Below are positions 21,793-31,099 of a DNA stretch of 64,000 nucleotides, piece by piece. Position numbers and translations under genes: made by a program. Source of the stretch: Syngnathus acus (Eukaryota > Chordata > Actinopteri > Syngnathiformes > Syngnathidae). Position 1 is the stretch's first letter, and each line of letters starts with the position of its first letter. Location of the stretch: NCBI RefSeq assembly GCF_901709675.1, contig NC_051090.1, positions 11,757,842 through 11,821,841 of the forward strand, written 5' to 3'. A model generated the notes under the pieces. The model saw only the letters and a list, made by a program, of their open reading frames with translations, was not told where the DNA came from and ran no database searches.

Positions 21793-22662
21793 GTACATCT
21801 CAAACCAGCAATCTAATGTTAAACTGCAGTCGATATATTGGATAACAATATTTAGGCATATATATGCATACACGTTATTTAAAACCTACTATAAGTAAAT
21901 CGTAAATCTAAATCTTCTGGCTTACATAGTTCACACTAGGAGACGCAACACGTTCACTGACTGATCCATTGATGCACGAAAAGGCAGTTCACCCAATGAC
22001 TCGTTCGCGAACGGGACAGTCAGGATTCGTTCCCTCACTGATCCGTTCTCGCGATGAACTGGAAATGCGAATCACTCACTCACTGATTCATTCACTCACA
22101 GATTCGTTCGTCGGTGAACGGGAAATGCAATTCACGACTCGTTCGTGAACGGGAAGTTACGTCATTTTCTTCTTCGTTTTGTTTTACGGCTTCAATGGCC
22201 ATTACCGACACCTACTGGTTGAAGTCATATGAACTGAAAAAAGAACGAATCACTTTAGTAAGTGATTTGTTCACTCTCGTTCACTGAAAGGAGTCGTTCC
22301 TTTGAACGAATCGTTCACTCACGAGCCAACACTACTTCGAGTTGCATCGAATTTGAAACAGCCGACGCTGCTACACAAAAAACCAAAACGACTTACTTTT
22401 CTACAAAACAAAGAAGGGCTGCATTTAGGTACGTAATAATTTTGAACAGAGCATGCTCTGCATGTTTCAAGAATGTTTTTGTGAGTAGTTTGTTTGTACG
22501 TATGTGTTTGTTGGGGGGTGGTTTGGTAAAGTTAACATCCTTTACTTTTTAAACGTGGTTAAAACTTATTCAGCTTAGGTTTTTAATGCAAGGCATTTTA
22601 TGTTGCTTGAAATGTATGAAGTGACCCATATAAACTACTTTTGCGAGTAGTTGGAGTTAGCG

Positions 22663-23995
22663 CAGGGGTGGGCAAACTTTTTGACTCGCGGGCCGAACTG
22701 GGTTCTAAATTTGGACCGGAGGGCCGAACCAGGAGCAGATGGACGTAGTGTTTGTGTGAAGTAATATAAGCGACCTGTAAAGGTCATTGCATAAAAGATT
22801 TTGGCCTTTAGTAGGTAGTAAAGCATGGATATTCCAAACAAGTTTTTTGAAAACAAATGCATTTATTAACAGCATTAAAAAAATAATAATAATAATTCAC
22901 TAAAAAACTGCTATCAGTGATTCTCATAAAATACGACACTGTTATTATGAATAGCAGTCTCCATCACTTCAGTGCCTGCAGGTCAGATTAATGAAAGATG
23001 CTTACCTTATGAGATCACATCAAACGGCAAACATTCTGACCAAATATATCATCTTGAAGAATCGGTGAAAGCATACATCCAAATAAAGTAATCAAAACGG
23101 CAACACGGTGAGGGGTATCTGAAAATCAGAGCAGAGTTTTAACTCACAAACACCTGGTAACAGAGGTGAGGAAACGGGAAACACTTCCTTAAAGTAAGCC
23201 TTAAGAACTTTACAGGTTAAGATTAGTCGCAAACAGGTGGTGCATCAATGTCCTTGAGCATCCTGCATTGTTTGAAAATGAGAATGGTCGCTAGTTTCAA
23301 TCCCTGCTATGTGTACAAATAATATTCAAAATGCATTTTTTACAACAAACTTGAGAGCCTCCCCTTCATTTTCAGTGGGAACAGTGTTGTTGGTCTCCCT
23401 TTTTTGCTAGTGCGTCATAGTCTGGAGTAAAATCTGTTGTGGCAATTCTTAGGAGAGATCCTAGGTGTTGGTCCGTTTACCTCGATCTGTGACGGGTTGA
23501 TGTTGACGTTCATGTGGCTGAACGTCACGTCGCGTACGTCGAGCCAAATTGGCCACTCTTTTTTTAAACACTCGGCACTGTGTCCACCTTGCTTTTCCTT
23601 GGGCGACTCATTTTAATAGAAGGATTCCAGGGGAAGGTTTGTGGGTGGCTTTAGCGTAAAACTGTATCTGAAAGCTCAGCGCGCGAATTACAAGAATGCT
23701 GTCGTCACAGCCCACGCTCTAAATTCGGCACTGCCACAAATAGAGCGCGAGTGCACCATGTCCGTACTACTGAGTACGTACACGCACTTGTGAGTGTGCA
23801 CCGAGCTTTCTGACACGGCTTCCGGTAGTAAATGCGCAGGCGAGCTGTTCCCCATCTACTGGGGAAACGCAGTCATTGCAGGCAAAATGACCAAAAAAAA
23901 AAGTTTAATAATACAATTTGTTCAGGGTTGGCGGGCCGGATTAAACGGTCCCGTGGGCCGGATGTGGCCCGCGGGCCGTAGTTTGCCCATCCCTG
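22663..23995 (-). mobile_element. hAT element, relative of element C
   Basis: It begins CAGGGGTGGGCAAACTTTTT and ends with the inverse of CAGGGATGGGCAAACTACGG. Internal sequence on the minus strand parallels 11642-12889, including the leader and C-terminal transposase remnants (about 23430-23620). No clear 8-bp duplication remains. Confidence 0.8.
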
Positions 23996-24010
23996 GTCTA
24001 ACCTTTAGGA

Positions 24011-24913
24011 CAGTGGTCCCCAACCTTTTTTGCACCACGGACCGGTTACGTGTCAGAAATATTTTCGCGGACCAGCCTTTATATAAATAAATATATTTAT
24101 ATATTTATTATTTAAATATTTATATATATATAAATAGGATGAAATAAAATGATACGACTGGCATAAAAACAAATATAAACCACATAAAAATAAAACGTTG
24201 AATTAGTGGGAGCACCGAGCTCTTTTCTCAGAAATGAGCCGTTCCCATCTAGGCGTAATCGGAGACAATGACACCCGAAGTGGTTAAGGTTTGTCTTTAA
24301 ATGCAGGATGCTTGGTCTCCATGTGCCAAAGCAGGTTTGAAGGCTTCATTGCCTCGTTAGCTAGCCTTTCGCCACATATGCGGAGTGCACTTGGTGCGTC
24401 AGAGTCACCTGTGGCGATAAATCCATATTTTAAGTAGGACTCCAGAAATGTTCTTTTAAATGCAGCTTTCCTTTTCTTAGAAGTCGTAGCCTCTTCTTCT
24501 TCAGTGTCCTCGTTGGACGTTTTTCCCTTTCCGAAGAAGCTTTCCAAACTGCTCTGTTTCTTGCTCATTTTTGCTTGCCTCGCGGGCTTGACTGTGGTGA
24601 CGTCACGTGACCGAGACGAGCGTCCTGTGTCAAGAGTCCTTATTTTTTAGATGCACCGACAGATGTAATTGGGAGAGATTCGCCAAATTTTTTATATTTT
24701 TCAAAATAAATTCTTACTCATTTTTGCTAGCTTTGCGGGCTCGACTGGAGAAGCATGTCACGTGACTGGGACGAGCGTCTTGACCTGAATGAATTGATCG
24801 TCAATGAAAAAAAAATATATATATATATTTTTTTTCCTGTGCGGCTTGGCGGCCCGGTACCAAGTGACCCACGGACCGGTACCGGTCCGCGGCCCGGTGG
24901 TTGGGGACCACTG
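24011..24913 (-). mobile_element. Non-autonomous hAT, CTTTAGGA target duplication
   Basis: Termini CAGTGGTCCCCAACC and inverse. The perfect duplication CTTTAGGA lies at 24003-24010 and 24914-24921. It interrupts a pogo-like element and encodes a short BED-finger remnant. Confidence 0.93.
24284..24568 (-). pseudogene. hAT transposase N-terminal fragment (BED finger, degenerate)
   Basis: The 94-codon frame starts MSKKQSSLESFFGKGK and contains YLKYGFIATGDSDAP, then RICGERLANEAMKPSNLLWH and METKHPAFKDKP. This is the leader and BED zinc finger of the hAT proteins related to ZBED5/SCAND3. The first cysteine of the usual C-x2-C pair is lost. No catalytic region follows. Confidence 0.8.
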
Positions 24914-25115
24914 CTTTAGGACACTGTAATATTGCTCCAAATTTTGGTTTACATTCCTTTAGAGGTCCGTTTTCGCGTGTTAGCACGATCGCGAATTAGT
25001 ATCTTTCCGCTAACTCGTTAGCCTGCCCAGTACTTCTTGTTAACATGTTAGAGTGCACGCACACACGTATATTTATGTTTTCAATATTTATAAAAATTTT
25101 CTGTATGTTATTTAT

Positions 25116-25858
25116 TAGGGGTGTAACGATTCATCGATACACATCGATTAATCGATATAATGCTCTACGATTTATTGGCATTGATGCTAAACGTAAACAT
25201 CGATTTATATCGCCGTGTTTGACCTCGGACATTAGACGCGACTTTATTTTGAAATCCAGTTCATTGTTGCTTGCTTCCTCTTTCCGGGAGCAGTACGCGG
25301 CGTGTTGTGTTGTGAGCAGAGCAGGCACGTGAAAGGGGAGCCGACAACTACGCGGCTCCTGGGCTGGTGCTATGGCTAGTGTCCAAGAAGACGAGGAAAT
25401 TCGCTCCCCTTTGGGCTTCAAGTCATTCGTTTGGAAGCCCTTTGGATTCCAAAGAAAAGATGGCTCAACGGACAATTAAAATTATTGGAAATAAATAATT
25501 CAGTAATGCACTTTAAAGTGTAAGAATATTCATTTTTCTTTACTTATATGAGAAAAAATATAGGAATTTGATAAAGTTCAGTGTTAAAATAAGCACTTTG
25601 TATACTACAATACTCTTCTAATTTCCTAAATAAAGAGTTTGCAGTACCTTGTTGATTTTGCGTATGAATTGTTATAAATCAGGATATTGTTCTGTATTTT
25701 TTATTTAGAAAAAATAAAATAAAATAAAAATATCGATCGTGGAGCACTATATCGTGATGTATCGTGAATGAATCACAGCAGGCTTTAAGATATCGTATCG
25801 TGGTTCTTTGTATCGATATTATATCGTATCGTGACAAAACCCGCGATTTACACCCCTA
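25116..25858 (+). mobile_element. hAT MITE, family 'TAGGGGTGTAA', copy 1
   Basis: It begins TAGGGGTGTAACGATTCATC and ends with the inverse of TAGGGGTGTAAATCGCGGG. The perfect duplication TTATTTAT is at 25108-25115 and 25859-25866. The ends are rich in ATCGAT and ATCGTATCG. Other copies are at 38973-39732 and 58297-59055. Confidence 0.94.
25372..25479 (+). pseudogene. 35-codon transposase leader retained in the MITE (copy 1)
   Basis: ATG to TAA encodes [16 protein letters not shown] and then [19 protein letters not shown]. The VWK-x-FGF motif followed by a short charged stretch is how ZBED1-like hAT transposases begin, just before the BED finger. The same 35 codons, ending at the same TAA, occur in copies 2 (39476-39369) and 3 (58810-58703). 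Confidence 0.7.
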
Positions 25859-26057
25859 TTATTTATACTATTAATGTATTATTTACACGTTTGAAACAAT
25901 TATTTAATGTTATAATAAAATATGCACTTAAATGGTTTCATATATATTTATTGACACACAAAAAATGTACAGATAAGCGGGTGACCCTACTTCGCGGATT
26001 TCACTTATGGCGGGTGGTTTTTGGAACCAATTATCCGCGACAAATGAGGGATTACTG

Positions 26058-26520
26058 TATTTTCTATAAATGTCAGCGGCCCTGTGACAATAATGCGTCC
26101 GGCGCGCTGCGATTGCGCGATCGGACGGAAACATGTCTATCCTGAAAAGTTATTGACAGCTTTTTAAGTGGTAGCATCAATTTGCCGTCACGACGTGCTG
26201 TTTGCTGTATCAAAGTAAATGTCATGAAAAGGGGAAAACACTACATGGAAGCGCAATGTGTTGGGTTGGGTTCTTTTACAAATAAAAACTGCTGCTTTGA
26301 GTTCACAGGGAATCAGGGGATGTTTGAGAATATTTGCCATTTTTCACATGTCCTGAGTGTTGTTAGTCACCTAAATGTTGAACAGAGGCTGTGATTTACC
26401 GAAGTCAAATTCCTTGTTTGGCACGCTCAAACATGGCGAATAAAAACTCTTGAATCTTGAATAGCCTCTTTATTCACTGGACATAGTCTGCCCTCTAGCG
26501 GTTAGAATTTTGACCTACAA
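26058..26520. other. Unassigned DNA
   Basis: Nothing convincing is seen. A TTGAATCTTGAATAG phrase with a nearby AATAAA at about 26439 may mark a repeat 3' end. Confidence 0.25.
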
Positions 26521-26549
26521 TGCTATGGATGACCACACAATATATACCC

Positions 26550-27110
26550 TGTGAGCCATAGACTTCTATTAGACCTCCCGTCTATGTGTGACCTAATTTA
26601 GGCGTCTATATTTGGTCTATGTGTAGACCTAATTTAGACGATAAAATTAAAAACATCAAATATGATCATATTTCGAAAGCTGTAAGTTGTATAAATAATG
26701 TACAGAAGTCGTTTTGCTTTGTTTTTAACAACCATACATGTGAAGTGTGGTTATTTCTGTAACCTGATATAGACGTCTAAATTAGGTCTATGTGTAAACC
26801 TAAAATAGACGTTTATATTAAGCCTATGTGGAGACCTAATTTAGACGTCTATATTAGGTCTATAGAAAATAGACGACAAATTTAAATCTATCAAATATGA
26901 AATATTAAACCCTAAACCAGCTCTAGGTTTTATAAATAAGGTACAGAAGTTACATTGCTTTGTTTTAAACAACCATTGAGCCGTGTGAATTGTGGTTATT
27001 TCTGTAACCTGATATAGACGTCTATATTAGGTCTATGTGTAGACCTCTATATTAGGTCTATGTGTAGACCTAAAATAGACGTCTAAAGTACGTCTTTCGT
27101 TGTAATATAA
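26550..27110. repeat. Array built on the palindrome TAGACGTCTA
   Basis: Clusters of ATAGACGTCTA / TAGGTCTATGTGTAGACCTA motifs flank two AT-rich cores of about 150 bp that share CATCAAATATGA, TATAAATAA and GTTATTTCTGTAACCTGATA. The unit is repeated about twice here. The same repeat occurs at 59064-59399 and at 60985-61025, where it hosts a Tc1 element. Confidence 0.75.
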
Positions 27111-27500
27111 CTGATTTTAATATAGAAGCTGGTGTAACACTTAACAGATTTTTGTTGGTGGCGGCCTCGATATTTTTTCCAATGAAAAGGTGTGCTGTGA
27201 TTGACAAAAGGTTGGGAAACATTGCCTTACACTGTCTGAAACCTTTTTTTAAAAAACGGTCACTTTTATTTTAAAATATAAATACAATTTAAAGAAGATT
27301 TAGTATTTATTTGTATTCAATTATTCAATTCTCCATACATATATAGGAATAGGACTTTACGTCTTTCGTTGTAATATAACTGATTTTAATATAGAAGCCG
27401 GTGTAACACAACAAATCTTTGTTGGTGGTGTGCCTCGAGATTTATTTCCCCAATGAAAATGTGTGCCGTGAATGAAAAAAAGGTTGGGAAACACTGCCAA
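27089..27500. repeat. Direct repeat, period about 271 bp
   Basis: The segment containing GTAATATAACTGATTTTAAT at about 27100 recurs at about 27371. Each copy runs through GTTGGTGG-C and AAAAGGTTGGGAAACA. The last phrase resembles hAT ends. Confidence 0.6.
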
Positions 27501-27550
27501 GGGGACAAGGGGAAAGGCGGCGCGTGGGGAACAATTCACCTGTGAGTATA

Positions 27551-28578
27551 CCGTATTGGTCCGGATATAAGACGGTGTTTTTTGCATTGAAATAAGACTG
27601 AAAAATTGGGGGTCATGTTATATTCGGGGTCTAGACATTATACCCATTCACAATGCTAGATGGCGCCAGATATCTTTAAAGCAAATGCTGAACTAAACTC
27701 CCCAGGCCAAAGCGAACCCTTGTCATGGAAAATAAAAATAGCGGGAGCACAAAGAAGAAAAATAAAAAAACCAGCAGTAAGAAAGAAAAGAAGAGAAAAG
27801 AGAACAGAAAATGGAGAAACGTAGCGACAATCTGGAGAAAAGTGGGTCGAAGATCGGCCAGGTTAACCAGCACCTGAGGAGAAATTATGATGCAAACTTC
27901 AAGATGATGGTGATAAATGAGGCAGTCTTCAAACAATTGCAAAGCAGCTGTGAAATATGGTGTCACAGAGTGTAATGTGCTCACAATCAGAGAAAAGCTT
28001 TCCGTGGTCCTCAGAGTGGCCGCTTTCAAGAGTTCGACAGGAGGGTGTGCGCGTACGTGGCCAGTGACACTGAGCACAGCGAGGCAGAGGATGTTTGTGA
28101 GGAGTAATGTTCTGACATGACAGATCTCAGCTACTCTCAAGTTTTAACCAGTTTGCATTATTTTATTGCAATGTTTTTCCTTATTCAGATTTGTTTTCAA
28201 GACTACAATTACAGTTAGACTTCACTTTAATGGTTAATGCAGTTATTGCAATTTTGTTGTTTTATCACAGTAGATTGGTTTATTTACATTTCAAAAACCA
28301 GAAGCCATTCATTTACAAATGTAATTGCACTTTAGTTTACATATTTAAATGTTCAGATATTAAGATGTGATAGACAGTTTTTGCATGATTTGAATGAGGC
28401 AAAATAACATGCTTTTTCTCTCGAATATATATTGTTGTAATCATTTGTTTCAGATGTACTTTAATTATTTTCTGTATAAAAATTAAAATTGGTGTTCAAA
28501 AAGTCTTTCTTCAAACTTGAGTCTTGAAAAAGGAGGTCATCTTATAATCAGGGTCGTCTTGTATTCGGGCCAATACGG
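27551..28578 (+). mobile_element. pogo/Tigger-like element, TA target
   Basis: TA (27549-27550) precedes CCGTATTGGTCCGGATATAA. The right end is the inverse CCGTATTGGCCCGAATACAA followed by TA (28579-28580). It contains the start of a pogo-type transposase and then an AT-rich filler. Confidence 0.85.
27860..28115 (+). pseudogene. pogo-type transposase N-terminus, frameshifted
   Basis: One frame reads RRNYDANFKMMVINEAV. After a shift another reads NNCKAAVKYGVTECNVL. Together these match the CENP-B-like helix-turn-helix at the start of pogo/Tigger transposases (R-x-Y-D-x-x-FK, then AA-x-x-FGVTE). The catalytic domain is absent. Confidence 0.65.
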
Positions 28579-28580
28579 TA

Positions 28581-29335
28581 AGAGTTGATGAAAAGGGGGG
28601 ATCCACTGTATAGTGGGCATTAGTGGGCTAAAAGCAATACATTTCTTCCCAAAAACACATGTCATGTATAGATATAGTAGATATTATAAATACAGGCATA
28701 AAATTCCTGCACTTTTCTGAATTGTGTCAAATGGGTAATACAAAGCTATAACGTCACCCCCAAGTTACGTGAAATTGGTTTAGTCTCTTCTTCACTCCTC
28801 TTGAGTGACATAGTGGAAAATTATTGACTGTTGTTCTTATCCAGTGCCAATTTAATGAGATAGACAAAAAAAGTGAAAGCCATAATTCTTATTTTTTTCT
28901 AAATTATTGCTGTTCTGCCAATTTTAGTCTATACTGTCGAGTTACATGGTGGATAGGATGGTAAAAGATGGTGCGTGAGTGTGTATTGAATTTGGCCCAG
29001 ACGAATTGGCTAAGATGAAATTCCAAATTTCAAAGCTTGACATGGAAGACCTGAAGAAGGGGGCCTGAGTAGGGGTTACTTAAAAGTTAGTTCTTCAAAA
29101 TTAACTATTGTTAAAATGGTAAAGGGGAATTTGTTGGTTGAACCAGTAAACCTCCATTCCCGTTCCAAATTTCACCAGACGATGGTGCCAAAGTCAGATT
29201 GACCTAACATAGTAAATTAATAGTTTAAAAGTCATCGATTAACTGAAGACTTGTTCTGAAGCACAGCAAGACACAATTTTGGAGTATGTTATATTATTTT
29301 GTTTTACTATAATATACTTTGAAACTGCTTGAGTA
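28581..29335. other. Unassigned AT-rich DNA
   Basis: No gene or delimited repeat is seen. Confidence 0.3.
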
Positions 29336-29528
29336 CCGTAATTTTCGGACTATAAGTCGCGTTTTTTTTTCATAGTTTGGGTGGGGGGGCGACTTATACT
29401 CAGGAGCGACTTATATGTGTTTTTTTTCAAACATTTTCAAAAAAAAACAAAAAAACAAAAAACAAAAATGAAACCGCGATAAACGAACCGCAATGTAGCA
29501 AGGGATTACTGTAATTTGAATTTCAAGT

Positions 29529-29930
29529 GACGTCAGCAGCGCGACGTCGCGGTCAGCAGCGCGACGTCGCGGTCAGCAGCGCGACGTCAGCAGCGCGACG
29601 CGGCGTTGTTTACATAAAGGACAAAGATTGATTCGACGGAGCTCTCTTTCACTTCCGTGGATTGAAGTCGGGGGCCGGCGCTCGGCCGGGTGGCTGTCCA
29701 GGGACGGTGGATGGGGCTCGGACAATGCTTTTACGCACGCCCGGTCCTACTCTACCGAGCTGTCTTTCACCTCCGTGGATGGAAGTCGAGGGCCGGCGCT
29801 CGGCCGGGTGGCTGTCCGGGGACGGTGGATGGGGCTCGGTCATGGCTTTTACGCACGCCCGGTCCTATTCTATGGAGCTCTCTTCCATTTCCGTGGCTGG
29901 AGGTCCACGCCGCCACACGCCTGGAAGTTT
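29529..29930. repeat. GC-rich tandem repeats: about 20-bp units then 119-bp units
   Basis: 29529-29600 has about four units of GCAGCGCGACGTCGCGGTCA. From 29639 a unit of about 119 bp (GAGCTCTCTTTCACTTCCGT ... ACGCACGCCCGGTCCTA) is repeated about 2.5 times, with starts near 29639, 29758 and 29876. Confidence 0.8.
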
Positions 29931-30920
29931 GTTTTGTTAAATAAAGAGCCGTTTACCAAACCCACGTCTTTCCTTGAACTTTGTTAACGCTACAATATAG
30001 TTATATAGTAGATCTGTGGAATAACGACGAGGCTGACGTCAGGGCGCACGCGCGGCGTTGTTGACAAAGGACGAGGAATTTGATCGATGGATTTAATGAT
30101 TTAGAGTGCACAGATGGTTTGATAACATTATTGCTTATATAATAGTTATTTGATATATAATTTATATATCGTTATATGGGCCTGTGGAATATTTTGAAGT
30201 GCAAGAGCAGTCAGCGGCGCACACGCATTGTTGACAAAGGACGATTGATGGATTTAATGAATTGGAGTGACACAGATGGTTTTATTAACGTGTTATTTAT
30301 GTAATAGTTTTTTGAATAACTCTGAATTTTACGTCAGGGCCGTTCTCAGCTCTTAGTTTGTGTTTATGTCACGTTAGCATACCTATCGTCTATGGAGCTC
30401 TCTTCCATTTCCGTGGCTGGAAGTCCACGCCGCCACACGCCTGTAAGTTTGTTTTGTTAAATAAAGAGCCGTTTACCAAACCCACGTCTTTCCTTGAACT
30501 TTGTTAACGCTACAATATAGTTATATAGTAGATCTGTGGAATAACGACGAGGCTGACGTCAGGGGGCACGCACGCGCGGCGTTGTTGACAAAGGACGAGG
30601 AATTTGATCGATGGATTTAATGATTTAGAGTGCACAGATGGTTTGATAACATTATTGCTTATATAATAGTTATTTGATATATAATTTATATATCGTTATA
30701 TGGGCCTGTGGAATATTTTGAAGTGCAAGAGCCGTCAGCGGCGCGCACGCATTGTTGACAAAGGACGATTGATGGATTTAATGAATTGGAGTGACACAGA
30801 TGGTTTTATTAACGTGTTATTTATGTAATAGTTTTTTGAATAACTCTGAATTTTACGTCAGGGCCGTTCTCAGCTCTGTTTGTGTTTATGTCACGTTAGC
30901 ATACCTATCGTTTAGCCTGT
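29871..30920. repeat. 520-bp direct duplication
   Basis: 29871-30390 is repeated at 30391-about 30910 with very few differences. Each copy contains AAATAAAGAGCCG and a run ending in GCACGCGCGGCGTTGTTGAC. The near identity indicates a recent duplication. Confidence 0.85.
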
Positions 30921-31099
30921 TGTTGCTCGTTCATGACTGTTCTTGGTGTTGGATTTTGTCGAATAAATTGCCCCCCAAAATGCGACTTATACTCCGGAGC
31001 GACTTATATATGTTTTTTTTCACTTTTTTGGGCATTTTATGGCTGGTGCGACTTATACTCCGGTGCGACTTATAGTCCGAAAATTACGATATTTTAATT

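Larger units (their letters stand above)
18918..22334. mobile_element. Composite hAT-type element (same family as 15770) containing an L2 LINE
   Basis: It starts TAGTGTTGGCTCGTGAGTG and ends with the exact inverse. Both ends have arrays of GAACGAATC/GAACGAGTC motifs. No matching target duplication is visible (CCGACTAT versus CTTCGAGT), which suggests rearrangement. The interior shares the segment containing CAGACATTTGG with the 15770 copy, split by the LINE. Confidence 0.75.
29336..31088. mobile_element. TIR element of the 'CCGTAATTTTCGGACTATAAG' type
   Basis: TA then CCGTAATTTTCGGACTATAA at the left. The right end is CTTATAGTCCGAAAATTACG. Both ends repeat the phrase GCGACTTATACTC-GGAGCGACTTATA. 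The interior has no transposase but has internal duplications (see the next two entries). A related element is split at 35115-39793. Confidence 0.75.

Noticed and set aside
26550-27110. CRISPR-like array (spaced TAGACGTCTA motifs)
   Set aside because: Units vary in spacing and sequence, are dispersed, and this is a vertebrate genome. It is an interspersed repeat.
29628-29987. Open frames with Gly/Arg-rich repeats
   Set aside because: They are the 119-bp tandem repeat read in several frames and extend no further than the array.
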